DNA from: Citrobacter sp. RHB25-C09
GTDB lineage: Bacteria; Pseudomonadota; Gammaproteobacteria; Enterobacterales; Enterobacteriaceae
Direction of reading: 5' to 3'
Assembly (NCBI RefSeq): GCF_013836145.1
Contig: NZ_CP057483.1
Span: forward strand, 558,001-622,000
Length of the DNA stretch: 64,000 nt
The notes under the pieces are model-generated. The model saw only the letters and a program-made list of their open reading frames with translations, did no database searches and was not told the origin of the DNA. The first letter of the stretch is position 1, and every line of letters begins with the position of its first letter. Shown piece by piece: positions 27,282-35,366 of the stretch. Both the position numbers and the translations under genes were made by a program.

Positions 27282-28595
27282 ATGTTTGAGACTACAGAAA
27301 ACCCATTGTGGCAGCGTTTTATCCTCGCCGTGCAAGAGGAAGTGAAACCGGCGCTGGGCTGTACGGAACCTATCTCACTGGCGCTGGCGGCGGCGGTTGC
27401 GGCAGCCGAGCTGCATGGCGCAGTAGAGCGGATTGACGCCTGGGTATCACCGAATCTGATGAAAAACGGTCTGGGCGTCACGGTGCCAGGCACCGGCATG
27501 GTTGGCCTGCCGATCGCCGCCGCGCTAGGCGCTCTTGGGGGGAACAGCAAGGCCGGGCTTGAGGTGCTCAAAGATGCCTCCGCGCAGGCAGTAGCCGACG
27601 CAAAAGCGCTGCTGAAGGCGGGGAAAGTCTCGGTGATGTTGCAACAACCCTGCGATGAGATCCTTTTTTCCCGTGCGAAGGTTTACAGCCATGACGGATG
27701 GGCCTGTGTCACCATTGTCGGCGGCCATACCCATATTGTGCGCATTGAAACCCACGCAGGCGTGAAGTTTGCGCAGGAAGCGGGGGCACGCGGTGAAGAG
27801 CAGGAATCACCGCTGGCGGTGTTGTCGAAAACGTCGCTGGAAGAGATTCTGGCATTTGTTAATGCGGTACCGTTTGAGGACATTCGCTTTATCCTTGATG
27901 CCGCCCGGCTCAACGGCGCGCTGTCGCGGGAAGGGTTGCGGGGGAACTGGGGATTGCACATTGGCGCGACGCTGGAAAAACAGTGCGCGCGCGGGTTACT
28001 GGCAGACGATCTCTCCACGGCAATTGTGATCCGCACCAGCGCGGCATCGGATGCGCGTATGGGAGGCGCGACGCTGCCCGCGATGAGCAATTCAGGCTCC
28101 GGTAATCAGGGCATCACCGCCACGGTACCGGTCATGGTAGTGGCAGAGCACTTTGGCGCTGATGAGGAGAAACTGGCGCGCGCGTTGATGCTCTCGCACC
28201 TGAGCGCGATTTATATCCACCATCAGCTACCGCGTTTGTCTGCGCTATGTGCGGCGACGACCGCAGCAATGGGCGCAGCAGCAGGGATGGCGTGGCTGGT
28301 GGATGAAGGCCGCTACAGCACAATCTCCATGGCGATCGGTAGCATGATTGGCGACGTCAGCGGGATGATCTGCGACGGCGCATCGAACAGTTGTGCGATG
28401 AAAGTCTCCACCAGTGCGTCGGCGGCGTGGAAGGCGGTGCTGATGGCGCTGGACAATACGGCGGTAACGGGAAACGAAGGAATTGTGGCGCACAACGTTG
28501 AACAGTCGATTGCCAACCTGTGCGCGCTGGCATGCAATTCAATGCAGCAAACGGACAAACAGATCATCGAGATCATGGCCCGTAAAGCGCATTAA
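27282..28595 (+). CDS. cyuA: L-cysteine desulfidase CyuA (YhaM)
   Basis: A 437-residue protein of the UPF0597 / serine dehydratase alpha-like family. In E. coli and Salmonella it degrades L-cysteine to pyruvate, ammonia and sulfide, mainly under anaerobic conditions. Conserved cysteines likely to bind an Fe-S cluster lie in PALGCTEPIS (about Cys26) and in MICDGASNSCAMK near residues 361-373. I chose ATG at 27282 (MFETTENPLWQRF) with a GAAGG ribosome site. It is co-directional with dlsT, 21 bp downstream, forming the cyuPA pair. Confidence 0.93.
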   Translation: MFETTENPLWQRFILAVQEEVKPALGCTEPISLALAAAVAAAELHGAVERIDAWVSPNLMKNGLGVTVPGTGMVGLPIAAALGALGGNSKAGLEVLKDASAQAVADAKALLKAGKVSVMLQQPCDEILFSRAKVYSHDGWACVTIVGGHTHIVRIETHAGVKFAQEAGARGEEQESPLAVLSKTSLEEILAFVNAVPFEDIRFILDAARLNGALSREGLRGNWGLHIGATLEKQCARGLLADDLSTAIVIRTSAASDARMGGATLPAMSNSGSGNQGITATVPVMVVAEHFGADEEKLARALMLSHLSAIYIHHQLPRLSALCAATTAAMGAAAGMAWLVDEGRYSTISMAIGSMIGDVSGMICDGASNSCAMKVSTSASAAWKAVLMALDNTAVTGNEGIVAHNVEQSIANLCALACNSMQQTDKQIIEIMARKAH

Positions 28596-28606
28596 TGATC
28601 TCTGAA

Positions 28607-28671
28607 TGCCCGATGGCGCTTCGCTTATCGGGCCTACGGGTCCGGATAAGGCGGAACGCCGCCATCCGGCA
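28607..28671. repeat. BIME (two REP elements) between cyuA and yhaL
   Basis: TGCCCGATGGCGC...TATCGGGCCTACGG followed by TCCGGATAAGGCGG...GCCATCCGGCA. It separates convergent cyuA and yhaL. Confidence 0.85.
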
Positions 28672-28689
28672 CCAGGGAAATCCAGACAG

Positions 28690-28854
28690 TCAGGCGCTGG
28701 CTTCTTCTTCGGCCAGCCGCACTTCGGCATCAGCGACAATGGCTTCCAGCTCGGTCAACATTTCCTCGTAGCCAAAGCTACAAGGCACTACTCTTGCTTC
28801 GGTGACCGCAGGTTTCGCTTTTGGAGCGGATTTCTTAATGGCTTTCTTACTCAT
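28690..28854 (-). CDS. yhaL: Small uncharacterised protein YhaL (54 aa)
   Basis: A 54-residue open frame found by translating the minus strand. It begins MSKKAIKKSAPKAKP, has a lysine-rich N-terminal half, then FGYEEMLTELEAIVADAE, and ends in an acidic tail (RLAEEEASA). This pattern closely follows E. coli YhaL, including the FGYEEML-ELEAIVADAE block, so the gene is conserved. The acidic C-terminal half looks like a single amphipathic helix. Function is unknown. It lies 19 bp downstream of yhaK on the same strand. Confidence 0.88.
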   Translation of the reverse strand: MSKKAIKKSAPKAKPAVTEARVVPCSFGYEEMLTELEAIVADAEVRLAEEEASA

Positions 28855-28873
28855 GGGCAACTCCATTTTCGGG

Positions 28874-29575
28874 CTACACAGGCAAATCTATCAGCAAAGC
28901 GCGCAATGGCGTATCAGCAACCAGCGTTATGTTAGCTTCATCACGAATAAAAGCACCGTCGCCACAGGTCAGCGCTTCACGAGCCTTATCATGCGTCACC
29001 GCATGAAATGTGCCATGAATGGATTGCAGATAAGCACGGGGGCCATGTAGCTGAAAGCTCAACGATTCGCCTTGCTCCAGTTTAATGTGGTGAACCCACG
29101 CTTGTTGCCGCAGTTGCAGACTTCCGTCGGCACCGTCCGGCGAGGCGATAAGCTGCTGCTTGTCCATCGTTAGCGTCGTTTTTTGCACCAGGGGGTTTTC
29201 CTGCTGCGGACATGCGTCCAGCCACAGTTGCATCCGCGTCAATGGGATGTCTTTACTGATGTTATGTTCGCTATAGCTGATGCCAGGCTGTGCGGCGAGA
29301 AGTAAGGCTTCTCCTGCCTTTGCCTGCACATGGTTTCCATCACTGTCGCGGTATTCCGCTTCCCCTTCCAGAATCAGGTTCAGGACATCGACCTTCGGCC
29401 AGGTGCGCGGCTGGAAGGCTGCGCCCGGGGCGAGCACTTCCTGATTGAGTACGCGCAGCGAGGCAAAGCCCAGCAGTTGCGGGTCAAAGTAGTGTCCAAA
29501 GGAGAAGGTATAGCGGGCCTGCAGCCATCCGTAGTCTGCTTTTCCGCATTGTTTGGCTGTTCGGGTTGTAATCAT
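28874..29575 (-). CDS. yhaK: Pirin-like bicupin YhaK
   Basis: A 233-residue protein of the pirin / YhhW-YhaK bicupin family. The N-terminal cupin region is recognisable as GWLQARYTFSFGHYFDP (about 16-32) and VLNQEVLAPGAAFQPRTWPKVD. The E. coli protein has a solved structure and has been suggested to respond to oxidative or nitrosative stress, but its function is unsettled. It diverges from yhaJ across 104 bp, so the LysR regulator YhaJ may control it; that is inferred from position. Length equals that of E. coli YhaK. Confidence 0.92.
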   Translation of the reverse strand: MITTRTAKQCGKADYGWLQARYTFSFGHYFDPQLLGFASLRVLNQEVLAPGAAFQPRTWPKVDVLNLILEGEAEYRDSDGNHVQAKAGEALLLAAQPGISYSEHNISKDIPLTRMQLWLDACPQQENPLVQKTTLTMDKQQLIASPDGADGSLQLRQQAWVHHIKLEQGESLSFQLHGPRAYLQSIHGTFHAVTHDKAREALTCGDGAFIRDEANITLVADTPLRALLIDLPV

Positions 29576-29679
29576 ATTTCCTGACCTCTCTTTACTTCCT
29601 TTTATGTTAATGGGCTGGACGCTGCATTGTTAGCCAGATATTCTGCCAGGTATGTTCAAATTTCCTGAATGAGAACGAG

Positions 29680-30576
29680 ATGGCTAAAGAAAGGGCATTA
29701 ACGCTTGAAGCATTACGCGTAATGGACGCGATAGACCGACGCGGCAGCTTTGCCGCAGCGGCAGATGAGCTGGGGCGTGTACCTTCTGCGCTCAGCTACA
29801 CCATGCAAAAGCTGGAGGAAGAACTGGACGTGGTGCTGTTTGACCGCTCGGGTCACCGCACCAAATTTACCAACGTTGGCCGTATGCTTCTGGAACGCGG
29901 GCGCGTGCTGCTGGAAGCGGCAGATAAGCTCACTACGGATGCGGAAGCGCTGGCGCGCGGGTGGGAAACGCACCTGACCATTGTGACTGAAGCGCTGGTG
30001 CCAACGTCGGCATTCTTTCCGCTGATTGATCGACTGGCCGGGAAAGCGAATACCCAACTGTCGGTGATTACCGAGGTGCTGGCTGGGGCATGGGAGCGAC
30101 TGGAGCAGGGGAGAGCGGATATTGTTATCGCCCCGGATATGCACTTCCGTTCGTCGTCAGAAATTAATTCCCGCAAGCTGTATACCCTGATGAACGTCTA
30201 TGTTGCAGCACCGGATCATCCTATTCATCAGGAACCAGAACCGTTGTCGGAAGTGACGCGCGTGAAATATCGTGGGGTTGCAGTGGCGGATACTGCGCGT
30301 GAGAGGCCGGTATTAACGGTGCAATTGCTGGATAAGCAACCGCGTCTGACCGTCAGTACGATTGAAGATAAGCGTCAGGCGCTGTTAGCCGGATTGGGTG
30401 TGGCAACAATGCCTTATCCGCTGGTGGAAAAAGACATTGCCGAAGGGCGCCTGCGGGTGGTGAGCCCGGAGTCGACCACGGAAATTGATATTATTATGGC
30501 CTGGCGGCGAGACAGTATGGGCGAGGCGAAATCCTGGTGCCTGCGAGAAATTCCTAAGCTGTTTGCCAAAAAGTAA
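29680..30576 (+). CDS. yhaJ: LysR-family regulator YhaJ
   Basis: A 298-residue LysR-type transcription factor. Its winged helix-turn-helix is at about residues 8-65 (LEALRVMDAIDRRGSFAAAADELGRVPSALSYTMQKLEEEL). The C-terminal periplasmic-binding-like domain is complete. The E. coli protein has been linked to detection of aromatic compounds such as dinitrotoluene products and to virulence gene control. It diverges from yhaK, the typical LysR-target arrangement. The original effector is unknown. Confidence 0.93.
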   Translation: MAKERALTLEALRVMDAIDRRGSFAAAADELGRVPSALSYTMQKLEEELDVVLFDRSGHRTKFTNVGRMLLERGRVLLEAADKLTTDAEALARGWETHLTIVTEALVPTSAFFPLIDRLAGKANTQLSVITEVLAGAWERLEQGRADIVIAPDMHFRSSSEINSRKLYTLMNVYVAAPDHPIHQEPEPLSEVTRVKYRGVAVADTARERPVLTVQLLDKQPRLTVSTIEDKRQALLAGLGVATMPYPLVEKDIAEGRLRVVSPESTTEIDIIMAWRRDSMGEAKSWCLREIPKLFAKK

Positions 30577-30631
30577 AAATAGGGTCTTCCGCACTGTCGA
30601 AATTCGGGGCAACAATGTGCCCCGAATAAGA

Positions 30632-30991
30632 TCAGTTAATTTGACCTGCTTTCGGATCAGCACCGAAACGGTTGTTTCCAGCGGTCCCGTTCTGGCACAG
30701 GAACACGATAAGTACGATGGTACCCACAACCGGAATAAAGGAAATAAGCAGCCACCAACCGGAGCGATCGGTATCATGCAGACGACGAATCGCAACGCCA
30801 ATGCTCGGCAGCAGCACACCCAGCATATAGATGATCGAGATCCATGGAATTTCCAGACCAATAACACCCTGAATTACGTTCAGTACAATACTGACGATCA
30901 TGTTAATCAACACGAACATCCAGTACTCTTTTCTGCGCGCACGGCCATTAAAGACTGCATAATTTTTTAATACGTCAATATACCAATTCAT
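30632..30991 (-). CDS. yhaI: DUF805 inner-membrane protein YhaI
   Basis: A 119-residue DUF805 protein with about three or four membrane segments. It has the signature NGRARRKEYWMFVLIN near the N-terminus and IRRLHDTDRSGWW in the middle. It is paralogous to the next gene (yhaH) and matches E. coli YhaI better by its N- and C-termini. Function is unknown. It converges on yhaJ. Confidence 0.87.
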   Translation of the reverse strand: MNWYIDVLKNYAVFNGRARRKEYWMFVLINMIVSIVLNVIQGVIGLEIPWISIIYMLGVLLPSIGVAIRRLHDTDRSGWWLLISFIPVVGTIVLIVFLCQNGTAGNNRFGADPKAGQIN

Positions 30992-31178
30992 TCAATATCC
31001 TTATTACTTAAAAAAGATGGCGAAATATAACATGCTATTTCGGCCTGGTCATTCGCATTCTAATAATTTAAGAACATTTCAGAGTGATATATGCAAATAT
31101 AATAATTTTAAATAGTATGCTTAGGAAGTGAATGAGTTATTAACAGATAAATATAACAATGGTTTAGAATGTGAAATA

Positions 31179-31208
31179 AAAAAAGGCAGAATTTTCTCTG
31201 CCTTTTTC
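31179..31208 (-). terminator. Rho-independent terminator of yhaH
   Basis: On the minus strand, arms AAAAAGGCAGA and TCTGCCTTTTT flank a short AT loop and end in a U run. It begins just past the yhaH stop. Confidence 0.8.
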
Positions 31209-31212
31209 ATGT

Positions 31213-31578
31213 TTACGCGAGAGATTTTGGATCCGGGCCAAATCGATTCTCATCGGGTGTACCGTCCTGGCAGTTAAAGATAATAATAACCAGCCAACCG
31301 ATAACAGGAATCAATAACAGCAATAACCACCAGGCGCTGCGGTCGGTGTCATGCAGACGTCGGAACTGGACTGCCCACCACGGTAAAAATACCAGGATTC
31401 CATATAGTGTTGTCAGTACGCCTTCTCCTCCAGCGCGCTGCCAGCCAAGAAGTTTATCCAGTACGCCAAGCACAAACGTCAGGATGACGTTGACCAGAAT
31501 GAACATCCAGTATTCTTTACGTCGTGCCCGACCACCGAACCCAATATAATTTCTTAAAACCTTCAAATACCAATCCAT
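31213..31578 (-). CDS. yhaH: DUF805 inner-membrane protein YhaH
   Basis: A 121-residue DUF805 membrane protein with FGGRARRKEYWMFILVN and FRRLHDTDRSAWW motifs, predicted to have three or four membrane helices. It is close to E. coli YhaH in length and both termini. It is a tandem paralogue of yhaI, separated by 221 bp of AT-rich sequence and its own terminator, so the two are probably separate transcripts. Function is not known. Confidence 0.88.
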   Translation of the reverse strand: MDWYLKVLRNYIGFGGRARRKEYWMFILVNVILTFVLGVLDKLLGWQRAGGEGVLTTLYGILVFLPWWAVQFRRLHDTDRSAWWLLLLLIPVIGWLVIIIFNCQDGTPDENRFGPDPKSLA

Positions 31579-31728
31579 TTTCGCCTCAATGTTCAGTCAA
31601 TCACTTGTTTTTAAAGCAATCAAGGTAAGAATAGTCGCGAATGAATAGGTGGTAAATATTTGTTATGTGAATGATTGTGGTCTGTGCCGCCATCGGGCTA
31701 TCAACAAAGACCAGATGGCGGCAATTTG

Positions 31729-32715
31729 TCAGGCAAAGCGACTGTCGCGCCCGTGCGGCTCATTAAGATCCTGCCACGGTCCGATGGAAATAATGCCCGT
31801 CGGGTTAATGGTTTTATGGCTGCGGAAGTAGTGGTTGCGTATATGGTCGAAGTTGACCGTCTCCGCAATGCCCGGCATTTGATAAATGTCGCGCAGGAAA
31901 CCATAAAGATTGAGATAGTCGCTGATGCGATGTTTGTCGCATTTAAAATGGGTGACGTAGACCGGATCAAAGCGGATCAGGGTAGTCCACAGGCGAATGT
32001 CTGCTTCCGTTAGCCGATCCCCTGTCAGGTAGCGATGCTGTCCGAGGATCTTCTCCACCCGGGCAAGATGGGTGAATACATTATTCACCGCCTCATCATA
32101 GGCCTGCTGGCTGGTTGCAAAACCGGCTTTATAGACGCCATTGTTGATGTTGTCATAAATCCAGTGATTGAGTTCGTCGATTTTGGAACGCAGTTCCGGC
32201 GGGTAGTAGTCTCCGGCTTTTGCTCCCAGAGCATCAAACGCAGTATTGAACATGCGAATAATTTCAGCGGATTCGTTGCTGACAATGGTGTGGTTTTTTT
32301 TATCCCATAGCACTGGCACGGTAACGCGCCCGCTGTAATGAGGGTCGGCATGCAAATAAAGCTGATACAGATATTCATGCTGATACAGCGTATCGCCCGT
32401 GGCCGCCGGGAAACTGTCATCAAAGGTCCAGCCATTTTCCAGCATCAAGGGGTGGACGACAGAAACCGAAATAAACGGTTCCAGTCCTTTGAGCTTGCGC
32501 AGAATTAGCGTGCGGTGCGCCCACGGACAGGCGAGTGAAACGTACAGATGGTAGCGGTCTTTTTCAGCGGCGAAACCGCCAACGCCGGAAGGCCCAGGTT
32601 CGCCATCCGCAGTGAGCCAGTGACGAAAAGCCGACACTGAGCGTTGAAATTTGCCCCCGGTAGATTGGGTGTCGTACCAGGTATCATGCCAGACGCCGTC
32701 AACAAGTTGTCCCAT
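31729..32715 (-). CDS. yqjG: Glutathionyl-hydroquinone reductase YqjG
   Basis: A 328-residue Xi-class glutathione transferase. It reduces glutathionyl-hydroquinones with glutathione in the cytoplasm. The catalytic Cys63 is in the family motif LACPWAHRT. A thioredoxin-like domain comes first and the all-helical domain after about residue 180. The motif RVTVPVLWDKKNHTIVSNESAEIIRMFN contains the cis-proline/glutathione site. A hairpin with TGCCGCCATC arms (31685-31723) follows the stop codon without a clear U run. It lies 70 bp after yqjF. Confidence 0.94.
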   Translation of the reverse strand: MGQLVDGVWHDTWYDTQSTGGKFQRSVSAFRHWLTADGEPGPSGVGGFAAEKDRYHLYVSLACPWAHRTLILRKLKGLEPFISVSVVHPLMLENGWTFDDSFPAATGDTLYQHEYLYQLYLHADPHYSGRVTVPVLWDKKNHTIVSNESAEIIRMFNTAFDALGAKAGDYYPPELRSKIDELNHWIYDNINNGVYKAGFATSQQAYDEAVNNVFTHLARVEKILGQHRYLTGDRLTEADIRLWTTLIRFDPVYVTHFKCDKHRISDYLNLYGFLRDIYQMPGIAETVNFDHIRNHYFRSHKTINPTGIISIGPWQDLNEPHGRDSRFA

Positions 32716-32735
32716 GGTGTATCTCCCTCAGATAG

Positions 32736-32764
32736 CAAAAACGAGGAGATTATCTCCTCGTTTT
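32736..32764 (-). terminator. Rho-independent terminator of yqjF
   Basis: AAAACGAGGAGAT and ATCTCCTCGTTTT form a perfect stem with T runs on both strands, between yqjF and yqjG. It may act in both directions. Confidence 0.8.
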
Positions 32765-32785
32765 AGATTCTACATTATAGCGTGC

Positions 32786-33178
32786 TTACCACTTTTTATT
32801 CAGGACGCGGTCGATACTGAACGCGCCAGGACCAGTGATGCCCAGCAGCAGGAAGCCGCCTGCGATGGTCAGGTTTTTCATGAACATCAGCGAGTTTACG
32901 CCTTCAGCAAAGTTGCTGTGGAACAGGAACGCCGTCAACAGCGTGAAGCCTGCGGTAAACAGTGCGGTGGTACGGGTCAGGAAACCAAATAGAATCGCCA
33001 GACCGCCGCCAAACTCAAGCAGGATAACCAGCGGCAGCATAAACCCAGGGACTCCCATCGCTTCCATATATTGTTGCGTACCCGCGTAACCGGTGATTTT
33101 CCCCCAACCTGCGCTAATAAACAGGATTGGCATCAGGATACGTGCTACCAGTACACCAACATCTTCTAATTTTTTCAT
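32786..33178 (-). CDS. yqjF: DoxX-family inner-membrane protein YqjF
   Basis: A 130-residue DoxX/SURF4-related membrane protein with four predicted helices, beginning VGVLVARILMPILFISAGWGKI. The family is tied to quinone or thiol redox functions, and yqjF neighbours the glutathionyl-hydroquinone reductase yqjG. In E. coli yqjF responds to nitroaromatic compounds through YhaJ, encoded 2.2 kb away in this window. Its own function remains unproven. Confidence 0.9.
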   Translation of the reverse strand: MKKLEDVGVLVARILMPILFISAGWGKITGYAGTQQYMEAMGVPGFMLPLVILLEFGGGLAILFGFLTRTTALFTAGFTLLTAFLFHSNFAEGVNSLMFMKNLTIAGGFLLLGITGPGAFSIDRVLNKKW

Positions 33179-33345
33179 GTTACTCTCCAGGGAACCACTC
33201 AGGCTGCTGATTGTGTTTTTTTAGTGCAATGCTGCGTTGTTCCGCGTCATTGCTGTCGATGGAGAGAATCATAAACGTGAAGAATGACAATTGTTAGCAA
33301 GGAAAACTGTTAAAAATTGTCAAAAATTTTGAGGTATTGAGGAAA

Positions 33346-33422
33346 GTGCCGGATGGCGGCTGACGCCTTATCCGGCCTACGGTTCTGTTTTGCATGTCCG
33401 TTAAGCGTAGCGCCATCGGGCA
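33346..33422. repeat. BIME between yqjF and yqjK
   Basis: GTGCCGGATGGCGGC...CTTATCCGGCCTACGG (33346-33382) plus a half-element TTAAGCGTAGCGCCATCGGGCA (split across 33401-33422). Confidence 0.8.
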
Positions 33423-33432
33423 GGTTTTGACT

Positions 33433-33726
33433 TTATCCGACCGACGAATTCAGCGTCTTTTTAAACAGCCGCCAGGCTGTCCATGCGCCAAATCCGCGCC
33501 GTGCCCAGCGGACCAGCATATTTGGGTGGCGTATGGTCCAGATTGCCATTACGCTGCTGCCAACCAGCGCCCACGAGCGGAAGCTCAGCAGCGTGTTCCA
33601 GCCTCGATCGTAAGCGCCAGTGGCTTCCAGCCAGTCACGACGACTGGCTGAAAGATCCAACCGCTGCTGTTGGATCGTGCTAAGCAATTGGGCCTTACGT
33701 TTTGCACGTTCGGCTTTATCGCTCAC
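33433..33726 (-). CDS. yqjK: Small basic protein YqjK
   Basis: A 97-residue basic protein from the yqjCDEK cluster. It has a conserved RKAQLLSTIQQQRLDLSASRRDWLEATGAYDRGW segment and a single hydrophobic stretch (SFRSWALVGSSVMAIWTI). I chose GTG at 33726 (reads MSDKAERAK) because the AGGAGGAAAG ribosome site lies seven or eight bases upstream. As I recall K-12 uses ATG at the same point. The first 11 bp overlap the end of yqjE, so translation is probably coupled. Function unknown. Confidence 0.87.
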   Translation of the reverse strand: MSDKAERAKRKAQLLSTIQQQRLDLSASRRDWLEATGAYDRGWNTLLSFRSWALVGSSVMAIWTIRHPNMLVRWARRGFGAWTAWRLFKKTLNSSVG

Positions 33727-34120
33727 GGCTTTCCTCCTCAAGAAGCTGCCTGTCGTTTTCTAGTTCATGGCGCGTATGGCGTAGCAGGGTGGATTTGCGC
33801 GACTTACGCAACGTCCATATGCCGCCAATTAACGCCAGGACCAGAAGCACGACCGTGGTGGCAATCATCGCATTCAGCCGATACTGCGGGTCTACGGCCC
33901 AGATGATGAGCACCATCAGACTCATCAAGCCAAACGCCGCAAACAGCATGGTCAGTCCCAGCATCAGCAATAGTTGAAAGAGGTTGGCTTTTTCTTCCTC
34001 AAGTTCAACGACGGCCAGACGCAGCCGGGTTTCGACCATCTCCACGAGGATGGTGACAATCCGCTGCCCGATGCCCAGAACGCTCTTGCCGGGGCCTTGT
34101 GCGTGATGAGAATCCGCCAT
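33716..34120 (-). CDS. yqjE: Inner-membrane protein YqjE (phage holin superfamily III)
   Basis: A 134-residue protein with two adjacent membrane helices (FQLLLMLGLTMLFAAFGLMSLMVLIIWAV and LNAMIATTVVLLVLALIGGIWTL). This topology places it in the YqjE / putative holin-like family. The C-terminal tail is charged (RHTRHELENDRQLLEEESRER). I chose ATG at 34120 (MADSHHAQGPGK), two bases past the yqjD stop. The precise role is unknown. It lies in a stress-linked yqjCDEK run. Confidence 0.9.
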   Translation of the reverse strand: MADSHHAQGPGKSVLGIGQRIVTILVEMVETRLRLAVVELEEEKANLFQLLLMLGLTMLFAAFGLMSLMVLIIWAVDPQYRLNAMIATTVVLLVLALIGGIWTLRKSRKSTLLRHTRHELENDRQLLEEESRER

Positions 34121-34122
34121 AA

Positions 34123-34428
34123 TTAGCGACGCGTCAGCAGAACGCCCAGAACCAGGCCGACTGCTGCTCCAATACCGACGCCGGTCCATGGGTTTTCGCG
34201 AACGTAATCATCAGCGCGCGCTGCCGCTTCACGGGTCTGTTTGGCAATGGCATCACCAGTTTCACCCAGGCGGTAACGGCTTTCTTTCAGCGCACGCTCG
34301 GCCTTGCTGCGGATCTTACTCAACTCTTCTTTAGATTTATCGCCAGAGGAGCTCAGCACCTCTTCAAGCGTATCCGCCAGGGATTTCAACTCAGCACGCA
34401 GATGTTCCGATGAGGTATCTTTAGACAT
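34123..34428 (-). CDS. yqjD: Ribosome- and membrane-associated protein YqjD (ElaB family)
   Basis: A 101-residue DUF883 protein. A long charged helix (about 1-75) is followed by a glycine-zipper membrane segment (GVGIGAAVGLVLGVLLTRR) at the C-terminus. In E. coli, YqjD is RpoS-dependent, anchors in the inner membrane and binds ribosomes in stationary phase. It overlaps nothing but is two bases from yqjE, so the cluster is probably one transcript. ElaB and YgaM are its paralogues. Confidence 0.92.
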   Translation of the reverse strand: MSKDTSSEHLRAELKSLADTLEEVLSSSGDKSKEELSKIRSKAERALKESRYRLGETGDAIAKQTREAAARADDYVRENPWTGVGIGAAVGLVLGVLLTRR

Positions 34429-34462
34429 AGTTTTTCTCCAAAAGAGTCAGTGTTACGGTAGC

Positions 34463-34831
34463 TTAATAGTCACGCGCTTCAAGTGACTTCAGCTCAGACT
34501 GAGCTTCTGCCAGCTTGCGTTCACGCTTGGTAATCTTTTCCGCATCGCCTTTTTGTTGTGCTTCTGCGAGATCCTTTTTGCGTTCAGCAATCTCTTCTTT
34601 CTGTTCAGCAATTTTTTTCTGATGTTCAGCGCGAAGCTTACTGTCAGTACAGTTCGCTTTGACTTCACTGAGGGCTTTTTTCAAGCCATTGATACGGTTT
34701 TGGTTATTGTGTTTCTCGGCATAGCTAATTTCCCGCTGAATGTCGCGCTCTTTTTCCTGACAAAGCGTGTTGGCATAACTGCTGGCACTGAGGGCGAAAA
34801 GGGTAATAGCGAAAGCGATGCGGTATTTCAT
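34463..34831 (-). CDS. yqjC: Periplasmic coiled-coil protein YqjC (DUF1090)
   Basis: A 122-residue DUF1090 protein. An N-terminal signal peptide (MKYRIAFAITLFALSASSYA) is followed by a Lys/Glu-rich helical region with two cysteines (Cys24 or so, and Cys66) that could form a disulfide. The long heptad-like charged segment suggests a coiled coil. I chose ATG at 34831, the family start. A start at 34846 adds five residues before the signal peptide. Function unknown; it heads yqjCDEK. Confidence 0.9.
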   Translation of the reverse strand: MKYRIAFAITLFALSASSYANTLCQEKERDIQREISYAEKHNNQNRINGLKKALSEVKANCTDSKLRAEHQKKIAEQKEEIAERKKDLAEAQQKGDAEKITKRERKLAEAQSELKSLEARDY

Positions 34832-34979
34832 TCTTGAACCTTCCATTGTGACTCGTCCCCATGAATTCAGAAACGATGATCCAGGTAATAACGCGGCGGC
34901 GGAGCCAACCGACTCATTAAGCTTAGACAGTAAATGCCGAAATCACCAAACCATGTGATCTTATTCGGATTCCTGGTAA

Positions 34980-35363
34980 TTATCCCAAACGGTGAGGGGT
35001 ATCCCGTAAACGTGACAACCACTGTACAGCCTGGTTGTCATCATCTAGCTGGGCAATGATGTAGCCTTGCGGGAGGGATTTATCGAGTACGACTTTGGCG
35101 GCCGCACTCTGAGCGCTGGAATCGAAGGTGATCAGGAGGGTGTCTTTTTGCGGGGTAATGCTCTTAAACTGGATGCCGTTGGCATCAAGATGGTGCCAGA
35201 TAGAAAAGCCATCGGGCATGCTGGTTCCCTGGTGTACAGCACGTATCGACAGCGTGGATTCTTGCTGGCGAATCGCTGACCATACCAGCAGCAGCGTTCC
35301 CATGAGAATCAGAAACGCGGTGCTCCAGGCGAGCTGTTTTATCGTTACGCGCGGTTTAAGCAT
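34980..35363 (-). CDS. mzrA: EnvZ-modulating protein MzrA
   Basis: A 127-residue bitopic inner-membrane protein. One membrane helix (about residues 11-28) is followed by a periplasmic domain. In E. coli, MzrA (YqjB) binds EnvZ and links the CpxA/CpxR and EnvZ/OmpR envelope-stress systems. It starts 3 bp after the yqjA stop, the conserved yqjA-mzrA pair, which is Cpx-regulated in E. coli. The conserved block QGTSMPDGFSIWHHLDANGI confirms identity. Confidence 0.92.
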   Translation of the reverse strand: MLKPRVTIKQLAWSTAFLILMGTLLLVWSAIRQQESTLSIRAVHQGTSMPDGFSIWHHLDANGIQFKSITPQKDTLLITFDSSAQSAAAKVVLDKSLPQGYIIAQLDDDNQAVQWLSRLRDTPHRLG

Positions 35364-35366
35364 CCT

